Below, piece after piece: positions 1 through 5,601 of a DNA stretch of 6,964 nt. The first letter of the stretch is position 1. Each line of letters begins with the position of its first letter. Below the pieces are notes generated by a model. It had not been told where the DNA came from and made no database searches. It saw only the letters and a list, made by a program, of their open reading frames with translations. The translations under genes and the position numbers were made by a program. The stretch comes from Chloroflexota bacterium (GTDB lineage Bacteria > Chloroflexota > Dehalococcoidia > RBG-13-53-26): assembly GCA_030616195.1 (NCBI GenBank), contig JAUWXW010000085.1:1-6964 (forward strand). Direction: 5' to 3'.

Positions 1-325
1 CCTTAATGGGGAAAATGGGATAAACGCCGGCGTTGTTGACCAGGATGTCAAGGCGGCCGAAGGCCTCTACAGTGGCGTGAGCTACCTTCTTGGCATCGGC
101 TGCGCTGCGTACATCGGCTCGAATGGCCTGCGCCTTGCCGCCTCTGGCCTTGATCTGCTCTGCGGTCTGGTTGGCGGCCTCCAGGTCGATGTCAGCGATC
201 ATTACGCTGGCACCTGCTTCCGCCAGCCGGAAAGCGATGGCTTGACCGATGCCCATGGCACCGCCGGTCACCACAGCGCCCTTCCCGCTTAGGTCGAAAA
301 GTTGTGCAATTGATTGTACTTCCAA
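1..325 (-). CDS. SDR-family NAD(P)-dependent oxidoreductase, N-terminal part (cut by window start)
   Basis: This is the first 108 codons of a short-chain dehydrogenase/reductase; the catalytic Ser-Tyr-Lys part lies outside the window. The nucleotide-binding signature TGGAMGIG (TGxxxGIG) is at residues 20-27, an acidic Asp45 ends the second beta strand (family knowledge: this favours NAD over NADP), ADV is at 70-72 and the structural NNAG motif is at 97-100. A TTG start at 325-323 is chosen because an in-frame TGA lies two codons upstream and the purine-rich GGAAGGTGA sits just before it. The usual 250-260 residue length would require about 145 more residues. Such enzymes oxidise or reduce alcohols and ketones in the cytoplasm; the substrate cannot be told from this part. 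It is the only gene at this end and reads away from the rest of the window. Confidence 0.93.
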   Translation of the reverse strand, partial: MEVQSIAQLFDLSGKGAVVTGGAMGIGQAIAFRLAEAGASVMIADIDLEAANQTAEQIKARGGKAQAIRADVRSAADAKKVAHATVEAFGRLDILVNNAGVYPIFPIK

Positions 326-683
326 GTCTCACCTTCCTTTCCTAATATCGTTCATCGCTTGCTGGTTCAGACCACGCTTTTCAGTTCTGTGATCCGCACC
401 AGATTGCAACCATGTCCAGCTTCTTTCACTGCGACCTGTATGATCAAGAGGTCGTTTAGCGACCTTGCCCCTGCAACCACCCCCAATGTAGCGCCACCCT
501 TTGGAGATTATCCGAAAACTGAATAAAATAGGCTAGCCTACAGCATCTCCTCTAGGCATGGTTGGAGCAGATGCTCCAACCTACCCCGATTTTCGGACAG
601 GCTCATCAAGGTTGGCCCTTTCCAGCCAGGCCGAAGCTCGAAGAGTCGCCCCCCGAGACCTCGCCCTATTTCGTTAAACAACC
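326..683. other. Gene-free interval between the SDR gene and the 98-residue ORF
   Basis: No convincing coding frame is seen here; an open plus-strand frame at 314-526 has no plausible ribosome-binding site and looks like chance. The minus-strand SDR gene must take its promoter from 326 to about 420, but I see no clear -35/-10 pair. The right part holds the inverted-repeat element at 511-597. The remainder, 598-683, shows nothing recognisable. Confidence 0.6.
511..597. repeat. Small MITE-like or REP-like inverted-repeat element
   Basis: An 87-bp stretch starts with TCCGAAAA (511-518) and ends with its exact reverse complement TTTTCGGA (590-597). Inside are a perfect 12-bp palindrome, TAGGCTAGCCTA (529-540), and a perfect hairpin at 560-581 (GGTTGGAGC, loop AGAT, GCTCCAACC). 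The nested symmetry suggests a short non-autonomous element or an extragenic repeat. No obvious target-site duplication flanks it and no second copy is present, so its mobility is unproven. Neither hairpin is followed by a proper T-run, which argues against an ordinary intrinsic terminator. Confidence 0.45.
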
Positions 684-980
684 TCATGACGAACATGTTT
701 GCAGGAACTGCCAGTAATCACCGAGCTTCCGGAGGGCTCTGATGGCTCGCTCACCGCTGGGGGAAATGGCCATTCCCCTTCTCTCCAGCTCAGCCTCGAG
801 CTCCACTTTTGAGCCAGTGGCTGTCCACCAGGACACCGGCTTGCCGCTGGTCTCCATCAGTTCCGTGATGGCCTCAGCTATAAGTAGGGCTTCCATTTCC
901 CCCAGGTCGTTGGCTGGCAATATGCCGCACTGCTTCAGCTGAGCGACGATATCCAGCGTGCGTGTCTCCTGATCAGGCAT
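684..980 (-). CDS. Hypothetical protein, 98 residues
   Basis: I do not recognise this family. The protein is small, soluble and mostly helical in character, with acidic stretches (for example EMEALLIAEAITELME around residues 28-43), a Trp pair at VSWW (49-52), a charged helix KVELEAELERRG (58-69) and a C-terminal segment ALRKLGDYWQFLQ. There is no signal peptide or membrane segment. In favour of a real gene are the good promoter TTTGCA-17-TATAAT just upstream and an open frame from ATG to TGA. Against it is the lack of a Shine-Dalgarno before ATG 980; the predicted transcript would begin only a few bases before the ATG, so translation would be leaderless or nearly so. A shorter form starting at the internal Met28 is possible. 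It stands alone, with no same-strand gene close by. Confidence 0.5.
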   Translation of the reverse strand: MPDQETRTLDIVAQLKQCGILPANDLGEMEALLIAEAITELMETSGKPVSWWTATGSKVELEAELERRGMAISPSGERAIRALRKLGDYWQFLQTCSS

Positions 981-990
981 ACATTGCTAG

Positions 991-1019
991 ATTATAGTGT
1001 TTGAGCCGCCTTTTGCAAA
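991..1019 (-). promoter_or_regulatory. Sigma70-like promoter for the 98-residue ORF
   Basis: Read on the minus strand, TTTGCA (1019-1014) is separated by 17 bp from a consensus TATAAT (996-991). The start point predicted about 7 bases downstream falls only a few nucleotides before the ATG at 980. Confidence 0.55.
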
Positions 1020-1098
1020 GCCGACGGCTCTGGCGCTGCAATGTCTCCGTACCCATCAAAGCTGCACCGATACGTCGACACCGGCCAACAGAAGGGAA

Positions 1099-1127
1099 TT
1101 GACTTGCGAAGCTCGGCATACTATTAT
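1099..1127 (+). promoter_or_regulatory. Sigma70-like promoter upstream of the HIBADH-family gene
   Basis: TTGACT (1099-1104) and TATTAT (1122-1127) are separated by exactly 17 bp, close to consensus at both hexamers. Transcription would start near 1134, leaving about 265 nt before the GTG at 1399. The promoter would also cover the small ORF at 1177. Confidence 0.55.
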
Positions 1128-1176
1128 GGCGTAAGCCAAAGGATCGGGTTGTCAGGGGAATAGGAAGCACAAGCAA

Positions 1177-1383
1177 ATGGCCGATACCATGCGCGGTGAC
1201 CGGCCCCTTTTCTGCCTCGAATCTACCCTACGCCCGGCGGTAGGCTGCATCATGATGGCAGGCCCACAATATGCCCCGATCAATCCCATTCCTATTGGTC
1301 GAAGAGAAGTTGGCAGGGAAGCCGTAACGATTGCCCGGGTGATATGGCAGGCAAAAATAAAGCAAAGGAGCTACATAAAGTAG
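1177..1383 (+). CDS. Possible small ORF, 68 residues, uncertain
   Basis: An ATG-started frame lies in the leader of the dehydrogenase gene and stops 15 bp before it. A weak purine stretch (GGGAATAGGAAG) lies about 9 bases upstream of the ATG. The product is basic towards its C-terminus, with no recognised domain, signal peptide or cysteine motif. It could be a real upstream gene translated before 1399, or chance open sequence in an untranslated leader. The position downstream of a good promoter is the only supportive context. Confidence 0.2.
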   Translation: MADTMRGDRPLFCLESTLRPAVGCIMMAGPQYAPINPIPIGRREVGREAVTIARVIWQAKIKQRSYIK

Positions 1384-1398
1384 AAAGGGAGGTGCAAA

Positions 1399-2232
1399 GT
1401 GGCAAAAGAGGTGAAGACGGCTGGCTTTATAGGCATGGGGGATATCGGGCTGCCTATGGCCAAGAATGTGGTAACCAAAGGATTTCCGACCACAATAACT
1501 GGCCACGTCAGGCGAGAGCCGATCGAGGCGATGAAGGCCCTGGGAGCCACGGAGGTCAAGACGGCGAAAGAGGTGGCCCAAGCCTCAGACGCTACCATCA
1601 TCATGGTCCAAAACGACAAACAGGCGGAAGAGGTAATTTTGGGGCCTAACGGCCTGATGGAGGGAATAAAGGAGGACGATGGGATTCTCCTCATGGGCAC
1701 CTTTGCTCCCGCCTTCTGCCGAAAGGTGGCGGAAGCGGCGAGAGCCAAGAAGGCTGACGCCTTTGACGCTCCGGTGGTGGGGGCCCGCATGGGGGCGGAA
1801 GCAGGGACATTGGGCATCAGCGTCGGCGGCGACAAGGAGAATCTGGAGAGATTCCGGCCCCTCCTGGAGACAATGGGCAGGATTACCTATTGCGGTGACA
1901 TCGGAATGGGCCAGATCGTAAAGCTGGCGAACAACATGTGTGCCACTGTCAACGCTTGGGTAGCTGCCGAGGCCATAAACTGGGGTATTAGAAACGGCGC
2001 CAGTGAAGAACTGCTGGTAAACCACATTAAGAATGGTTCCGGGAACAGTTTCTCGGTGCAGAATTGGGAATGGCTGAAGTCCATGTGGACTGACCCACCG
2101 CCGCCTACCTATTATGTTGGTGCCAAGGACATGAGCCACGTTCTGCAAATTGGGTTTGAATTGAGGCAACCCTGTCCGTTTACGGCTCTGGCTTGCGAGC
2201 TTATGAAGGGCCCGCCACCAAAGATAGGTTAG
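1399..2232 (+). CDS. NAD(P)-dependent oxidoreductase, 3-hydroxyisobutyrate dehydrogenase family
   Basis: A 277-residue beta-hydroxyacid dehydrogenase, the family that oxidises 3-hydroxyisobutyrate (valine breakdown) or reduces tartronate or succinic semialdehyde in the cytoplasm. The Rossmann motif GFIGMGDIGLPMAKN starts at residue 9, the substrate-loop motif DAPVVGARMGAEAGTL is at 123-138, and GMGQIVKLANN at 169-179 holds the catalytic lysine K175 and the Asn pair. The GTG start is fixed by a strong Shine-Dalgarno, AAAGGGAGGTG (1384-1394). Oddities: the usual GxMG of the Rossmann motif is GDIG, the Ser normally found in DAPVSG is Val127, and the C-terminus ends with GPPPKIG soon after the helix FTALACELMK, some 15-20 residues short of typical members. 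The fold and mechanism are clear; the substrate is not, and the changed motif argues against calling it mmsB. It has its own promoter and no close operon partner. Confidence 0.9.
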   Translation: MAKEVKTAGFIGMGDIGLPMAKNVVTKGFPTTITGHVRREPIEAMKALGATEVKTAKEVAQASDATIIMVQNDKQAEEVILGPNGLMEGIKEDDGILLMGTFAPAFCRKVAEAARAKKADAFDAPVVGARMGAEAGTLGISVGGDKENLERFRPLLETMGRITYCGDIGMGQIVKLANNMCATVNAWVAAEAINWGIRNGASEELLVNHIKNGSGNSFSVQNWEWLKSMWTDPPPPTYYVGAKDMSHVLQIGFELRQPCPFTALACELMKGPPPKIG

Positions 2233-2253
2233 TGAGTGTAAAGCTCAGCATCG

Positions 2254-2283
2254 CAGGGTGGGTGGAGCACAGCGAAGCCCACC
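2254..2283 (-). repeat. REP-like intergenic repeat, copy 1
   Basis: Read on the minus strand it begins GGTGGGCTTCGCTGTGCTCC and continues into ACCCACCCTG. A related sequence lies at 5146-5175 on the opposite strand; 19 of the first 23 bases agree. GGTGGG and CCCACC at the ends of the core can pair to form an imperfect hairpin. The unit starts about 20 bp after the dehydrogenase stop codon. Confidence 0.55.
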
Positions 2284-2293
2284 GCCTCGCCAC

Positions 2294-2310
2294 GGTCGCC
2301 TCTGGCGACC
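2294..2310. repeat. Perfect 7-bp stem-loop
   Basis: GGTCGCC, loop TCT, GGCGACC. It lies about 60 bp after the dehydrogenase stop and could stabilise or end its transcript, but no T-run follows, so I do not call it an intrinsic terminator. Confidence 0.5.
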
Positions 2311-2480
2311 TCAGGAGACCTATGCCGACCTCTGCCGTCAACGGAGAGGGACTTGGACGGCGCCCCTGCGCATGGACTCGAAGGCATGGACGAGCACCCG
2401 ACCGGCGGGTCTCTTGAGCCTGTACGCAGGGACGGGGGAAAGCTGGCCAACTCTTGCCAAAAGACAAACGGCACTTGAGC

Positions 2481-2510
2481 TTGGGCATACATCGTAGACC
2501 GAGGTATAAT
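2481..2510 (+). promoter_or_regulatory. Predicted promoter for the substrate-binding lipoprotein gene
   Basis: A consensus -10 TATAAT lies at 2505-2510. The -35 is weak: TGGGCA at 2482-2487 (17-bp spacing) or TTGGGC at 2481-2486 (18-bp). A weak -35 with a perfect -10 suits an activator-dependent or otherwise regulated promoter. The leader to 2626 would be about 110 nt. Confidence 0.5.
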
Positions 2511-2518
2511 GTCGTAAG

Positions 2519-2528
2519 GTGGTACCAC
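2519..2528. promoter_or_regulatory. Operator-like palindrome GTGGTACCAC over the predicted transcription start
   Basis: A perfect 10-bp palindrome begins 8 bases after the -10 hexamer, where a repressor would block transcription. The TGGT...ACCA half sites resemble the general style of GntR/FadR-type operators (family knowledge). The local string AAGGTGGTACCAC also resembles the conserved T-box riboswitch sequence, discussed under findings. No regulator gene is in the window. Confidence 0.3.
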
Positions 2529-2625
2529 AATTTACCGCTTTGACAAAGCACAAGGAGATGAAAGTCGGTTGGAGAATGTCTTATCGAGTTATGTGAGTCA
2601 CCAAAACAGGCAGAAAGGCTAGGAG

Positions 2626-3858
2626 ATGGGTCGTAGGCAGGGAAAGGCTATAGCTTGTTTTCTGGTCTTGGCCCTACTGGCTACGTTTTTCTCCGGTTGC
2701 CACCGTGCAACCGGACAAGGAGTGACTATCCGGATAGGCTATATTACGGACGTCACCGGACCAGGGTCACCAGTCCTCATTCATTTCACCTACATACTCG
2801 AGGACCTTGTCAGGTATTACAACGAAGAGAACCTTATCCCCGGGGCGAAGATAAAGATAGTCACTTATGATACCAAGGCAGATGCTGGCAGGGATATACC
2901 TGGCTATGACTGGGTTAGAGACCGGGGGGCACAAGTCCTTATTGTCTGTTTGGCCGTGACTGCAGAAACGGTAAAATCCTTTGCGGAAAGAGACAAGATC
3001 CCGGTGGCTGTAATGCCCAGCACCAAGGCCCTAATAGAGCCTCCCGGATGGGCATTTTGCTTTTCATACCCTGCTTCTTATGCCGTGGAATCCCTCCTGA
3101 AATGGATCAGCGAAGAGCGCTGGGATTGGGAGACAAAAGGACCAGCCAAGATTGGCTGCGTGAGTTGGAATGAGTCCTACAGTGTAGATGTGGAGGAAGG
3201 AATGCAGGAGTATTGCCAGGCCCACCCGGACAAGTTTGACTACGTCGCCGGTTTGCTACCTCCCAGGGGGACAATGACCTGGGTTGGAGAGGTGGAGAAA
3301 CTGAAAAGGTGCGACTATGTAGCTGTGCCAAATATTCCTATCGCCGCGGGTACTTTTGTTAGGGAGTTTCGAGCCGGTGGCAATAATGCAGTGTTCATTG
3401 GCCCGGATGCCGTAACTGCTTCCCGAGATTACCTGGTGAAGATGTGTGGTTGGGAAGCCATCGATGGAATGTTGACTACGAACTTCACCCGGACATGGAG
3501 TGAACCATCTCCCCTGGTCGACCTGGCCGAGGAGCTGTTGTACAGGTATCACTCAGACAGAGCTGAGGATATCATCTCTGCCGGTATGGGGTATCTAGGT
3601 GGATTCCACAGTCTGTATACTTTCTTCGACCTTTTACGAAAAGCGGTGGAAGAGGTGGGAGCTGAGAACTTTGATAGTCAAGCCTTTTATGACCAGGCCG
3701 TGAAGTTCACAACGAACTGGGAAGGCTACCCCGAATGGGGTTTTACCGAGACTGTACGGTACTCGGTCAAACACACCGCCATATACGAAGCGAGAGCGGA
3801 CGTGGATGATATGGTGAGGGTTAGTGATTGGCTGCCTGTGACAGGCGTGGCAGAATAG
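2626..3858 (+). CDS. ABC transporter substrate-binding lipoprotein, LivK/branched-chain amino acid type
   Basis: A 410-residue type-1 periplasmic binding protein (Peripla_BP_6 fold), the family that captures amino acids, amides or aromatic acids outside the membrane for an ABC importer. Residues 1-24 form a lipoprotein signal (basic GRRQGK, hydrophobic core, FFSG) with Cys25 as the lipidated residue. The first beta strand and ligand loop IRIGYITDVTGPGS is at 35-48, the helix with YYNEEN at 64-69, IKIVTYDTKAD at 76-86, a cross-over strand IGCVSWNESYS at 176-186, and AVFIGPDAVTA at 255-265. The length fits the family. The ATG is supported by AGAAAGG about 7 bases upstream. No permease or ATPase gene lies beside it, so it is an orphan here; the ligand is unknown. 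Its position next to an HIBADH-family enzyme invites a link to short hydroxy-acid or branched-chain metabolism, but that is only a guess. Confidence 0.9.
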   Translation: MGRRQGKAIACFLVLALLATFFSGCHRATGQGVTIRIGYITDVTGPGSPVLIHFTYILEDLVRYYNEENLIPGAKIKIVTYDTKADAGRDIPGYDWVRDRGAQVLIVCLAVTAETVKSFAERDKIPVAVMPSTKALIEPPGWAFCFSYPASYAVESLLKWISEERWDWETKGPAKIGCVSWNESYSVDVEEGMQEYCQAHPDKFDYVAGLLPPRGTMTWVGEVEKLKRCDYVAVPNIPIAAGTFVREFRAGGNNAVFIGPDAVTASRDYLVKMCGWEAIDGMLTTNFTRTWSEPSPLVDLAEELLYRYHSDRAEDIISAGMGYLGGFHSLYTFFDLLRKAVEEVGAENFDSQAFYDQAVKFTTNWEGYPEWGFTETVRYSVKHTAIYEARADVDDMVRVSDWLPVTGVAE

Positions 3859-3953
3859 CTGAGGCCGTTTATCATGCTTGCCAGCCTCGGTTCATGAGTA
3901 CTCACCTCCCAGGCATGGTTGATTGCACAGTGCTTGGCATGCCCCACGGGTCT

Positions 3954-3977
3954 GAGGCACAGGTGCCCCTGTGTCTT
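3954..3977. terminator. Hairpin between convergent genes, possible terminator
   Basis: GAGGCACAGG, loop TGCC, CCTGTGTCTT forms a 10-bp stem with two G-T pairs in the 153-bp gap between the converging lipoprotein and YihY genes. The place is right for a two-way terminator, but neither side has a T-run, so termination is uncertain. Confidence 0.3.
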
Positions 3978-4011
3978 CGGCGAGATGGAAGGCCTCAGCC
4001 AGATGTGAATT

Positions 4012-4914
4012 CTAAACAGTTGAGGTGTTCTCTGTGCTTTCAGGGGCAGGGGACTGACGGCTAATGTCGAACAGCACTGCAGACATCGCCGCTCCGACAA
4101 TGAGGATATTGGCACTGATGTAAACCCACACCAGCAAAACAACAACGCTGGCCACCGAGCCATACACCGCGTCATAGTAGCCCAAGCTGCCGACAAACAA
4201 CGCCAATAGCTCATTAGCCACCCTGAAGGCTGCTGCTACCAGGACACTTGGCAGCAGCACATGGCGCCACCTTACCTCGGTTGTTGGAACGAATTTATAA
4301 AGCAGCATGAGAATGGCGGCCATAGCAGCGAAGGAAAAGAAGCCAAGGAAGATTGCCCAGAAAACGCTGTCAGTAGCCAGATGATACTCCGTACCGGGAA
4401 ACGGTATTTGTCTCACCAGATCGAGGAGGTTGGTTCCTGCGTAGAAGAGCAAAAGGATAAGGGCCGTGCCTGCCAGCAAGGCGAACTCCCACATTTTCCG
4501 CCGGATGAAGGTCCTGGTGCCTGTTCCGATCAGTCCCCAAGCACGGTTAATGGATCGCATTATGGCTGCAAAGGCCAGTGTGGAGGAAAGGACCAGTCCC
4601 GCAAGCCCCAGGATACCGGCAGGGCCGCGGACTGCCGCGGCACTTTCCACAGTCCGCTCGAGAAAGTCCGCCTGTACCGACGTCTCCTCACCGAAGCGAT
4701 CTACAAGCCAACTGGTGATCTCCTGTGGTTCATAGAAGAAGCTGAATAAGCTGACTAGCACCACGGCCGCCGGGAAGATGGACAGCAGTACATAAAAGGC
4801 TACCCCCGCCGCCAGGTGCATACCCTCATGGTCGGAGAATCTGCGCGTTGTCAATCGAACAACTACAAATGCCTGTCTGAAGAAAGCGGCCATGCGATCG
4901 GACCAGGATTTCAT
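4012..4914 (-). CDS. YihY/virulence factor BrkB family integral membrane protein
   Basis: A 300-residue inner-membrane protein of the YihY/BrkB (formerly ribonuclease BN-like) family. Six hydrophobic segments are visible at about residues 34-61, 98-119, 141-163, 183-208, 217-243 and 251-283. The family hallmark near the last segment is present: YYDAVYGSVASVVVLLVWVY at 246-265, followed by SANILIVGA. The N-terminal RRFSDHEGMHLAAGVAFYVLLSIFP region also fits. The C-terminal tail from about 286 is polar, acidic and probably cytoplasmic. The biochemical role of the family is unsettled; transport or envelope functions have been proposed, and the old RNase BN label is obsolete. The ATG at 4914 is preceded by GAGGAGG, but about 14 bases away, a long spacing. 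It faces the lipoprotein gene and is divergent from the chaperone operon. Confidence 0.92.
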   Translation of the reverse strand: MKSWSDRMAAFFRQAFVVVRLTTRRFSDHEGMHLAAGVAFYVLLSIFPAAVVLVSLFSFFYEPQEITSWLVDRFGEETSVQADFLERTVESAAAVRGPAGILGLAGLVLSSTLAFAAIMRSINRAWGLIGTGTRTFIRRKMWEFALLAGTALILLLFYAGTNLLDLVRQIPFPGTEYHLATDSVFWAIFLGFFSFAAMAAILMLLYKFVPTTEVRWRHVLLPSVLVAAAFRVANELLALFVGSLGYYDAVYGSVASVVVLLVWVYISANILIVGAAMSAVLFDISRQSPAPESTENTSTV

Positions 4915-5145
4915 AGTTAAACTGCCAGCCTCCTCACGCCAGATTTCCCCAAAGAAGCGGCACCTGCGAAGGATGATGCCGGGCTTGACTTGAAACGCAA
5001 ATTCTCTCCAGAAAAGGTCTTCCCGCCATTGTTAGCTCTACCAGCATTCTCCTGTCCCAGCTTCCTCCACGCATTTTACCAAAGTTCGTTTTATTAGAGC
5101 ACAATCACCCGTTCAACTCAAGTAAACTTCAGGCGAGGAAGCTAT

Positions 5146-5175
5146 GGTGGGTTTGGCTGCGCTGCACCATCCTAC
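5146..5175 (+). repeat. REP-like intergenic repeat, copy 2
   Basis: It begins GGTGGGTTTGGCTGCGCTGC and ends ACCATCCTAC. The first 23 bases agree at 19 positions with the minus-strand unit at 2261-2283. ATGGTG (5144-5149) and CACCAT (5165-5170) form a perfect 6-bp stem around it. It sits about 100 bp upstream of the chaperone-operon promoter. Confidence 0.5.
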
Positions 5176-5264
5176 ATGAATCCAAGTGTAAGGGAACATC
5201 CGTCAAACCGCCCGTCACAGCGATTTGGAAGCCAAAACGACCTGGACATTTGAGACAAAAGTCG

Positions 5265-5293
5265 CATACAGGGGTATTCCAGCATCCTATAAT
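5265..5293 (+). promoter_or_regulatory. Predicted promoter of the small-protein/grpE operon
   Basis: A consensus TATAAT lies at 5288-5293, with CATACA (5265-5270) at 17-bp spacing as a weak -35. Transcription would start near 5300, just before the Shine-Dalgarno GGAAAGGAAG (5304-5313) of the first gene. The -10 match supports starting the first protein at 5321 rather than at the upstream TTG at 5225, which would lie ahead of the promoter. Confidence 0.45.
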
Positions 5294-5320
5294 GGCTGCG
5301 GTCGGAAAGGAAGTTATGCT

Positions 5321-5599
5321 ATGGCAGTCCAAACGGCAACCGGGCACGAAGAGAAAACTGGAAAGCCTGCCGCACAGCAGGTGTGCCATCACCACTGGAT
5401 GATCGAAAACGCCGACGGTTCAGTCAGCAAGGGGGTATGTAAGCTGTGCGGTGCGCGGAAGGACTTTAGGAACTATCTGCGGGACTGCTTGCACGCGACC
5501 GAAGAACAGTACGAAGCTTGGCTGGCCAAGCAGAAAGATTACGCCAAAGCTAGTAGGGTGGAGGAGAATACGCTGGCAGAGGTCGGAGGAGAGTCATAA
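5321..5599 (+). CDS. Small zinc-finger-like protein (CHHHW...CxxCG), 92 residues
   Basis: I know no named function. The core is Cys22-His23-His24-His25-Trp26, MIENADGS, then GVCKLCGARKDF at 38-49 with Cys40 and Cys43, followed by NYL; a further Cys56 follows. The Cys/His...CxxC spacing of about 17 residues looks like a small zinc-ribbon or treble-clef site, so metal binding is a fair inference. The N-terminal 20 and C-terminal 25 residues are polar and probably disordered. ATG 5321 is chosen because GGAAAGGAAG sits 7 bases upstream and a -10 box precedes it; an in-frame TTG at 5225 would add 32 residues but lacks these signals. It is the first gene of the operon leading to grpE, with only 2 bp to the next start, so translation of the pair is likely coupled. 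Confidence 0.75.
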   Translation: MAVQTATGHEEKTGKPAAQQVCHHHWMIENADGSVSKGVCKLCGARKDFRNYLRDCLHATEEQYEAWLAKQKDYAKASRVEENTLAEVGGES

Positions 5600-5601
5600 G
5601 G

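Larger units (their letters stand above)
1020..1398. other. Intergenic region with a long leader before the dehydrogenase gene
   Basis: The interval lies between two divergent genes. It holds the plus-strand promoter at 1099-1127 and then about 265 nt before the GTG start at 1399. An open minus-strand frame (973-1176) overlaps the promoter and resembles no protein I know, so I leave it out. A doubtful short plus-strand ORF at 1177-1383 is listed separately. I see no recognisable riboswitch or terminator. Confidence 0.5.
2233..2625. other. Structured intergenic region before the lipoprotein gene
   Basis: About 390 bp with no supported gene; open frames here on both strands overlap each other and lack ribosome-binding sites. 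The left two thirds are GC-rich and full of short hairpins: a REP-like unit at 2254-2283, a perfect 7-bp stem at 2294-2310 and a 5-bp stem at 2396-2410. The right third is less GC-rich and carries the promoter and palindrome for the gene at 2626. Confidence 0.6.
4915..5320. other. Divergent intergenic region between the YihY gene and the chaperone operon
   Basis: About 400 bp with no supported gene. It carries the second REP-like copy at 5146-5175 and the operon promoter near 5265-5293. No clear promoter for the minus-strand YihY gene was found, although an AT-rich patch near 5076-5095 is a candidate. I saw no CIRCE (HrcA) operator (TTAGCACTC-N9-GAGTGCTAA) here, although the downstream genes encode heat-shock chaperones. 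Confidence 0.55.

Noticed and set aside
77..292. Open plus-strand frame opposite the SDR gene
   Set aside because: The minus strand encodes clear SDR motifs over the same bases; this is a shadow frame.
314..526. Plus-strand open frame of 70 codons
   Set aside because: No ribosome-binding site or recognisable motif, and it overlaps the SDR start region.
973..1176. Minus-strand open frame of 67 codons
   Set aside because: It overlaps the promoter of the 98-residue ORF and the promoter at 1099-1127, and has no family-like features.
1585..2169. Long minus-strand open frame opposite the HIBADH-family gene
   Set aside because: It is the antisense of a clearly conserved dehydrogenase; composition shadow only.
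2193..2551. Several overlapping open frames on both strands between the dehydrogenase and the lipoprotein gene
   Set aside because: GC-rich, hairpin-rich intergenic DNA without ribosome-binding sites. The 2193 frame does not clearly restore the missing dehydrogenase C-terminus.
3726..4214. Minus-strand open frame of 162 codons
   Set aside because: It overlaps the ends of the lipoprotein and YihY genes in another frame and shows no domain.
4261..4749. Plus-strand open frame of 162 codons
   Set aside because: It lies opposite the well-supported YihY/BrkB membrane protein.
4934..5047. 37-residue minus-strand ORF upstream of the YihY gene, ending just before its start
   Set aside because: The Shine-Dalgarno is almost touching its ATG and the peptide has no recognisable features; a leader peptide is conceivable but unsupported.
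5100..5320. CIRCE/HrcA operator upstream of the chaperone operon
   Set aside because: I looked for TTAGCACTC-N9-GAGTGCTAA because grpE and dnaJ follow; no match or close variant was seen.
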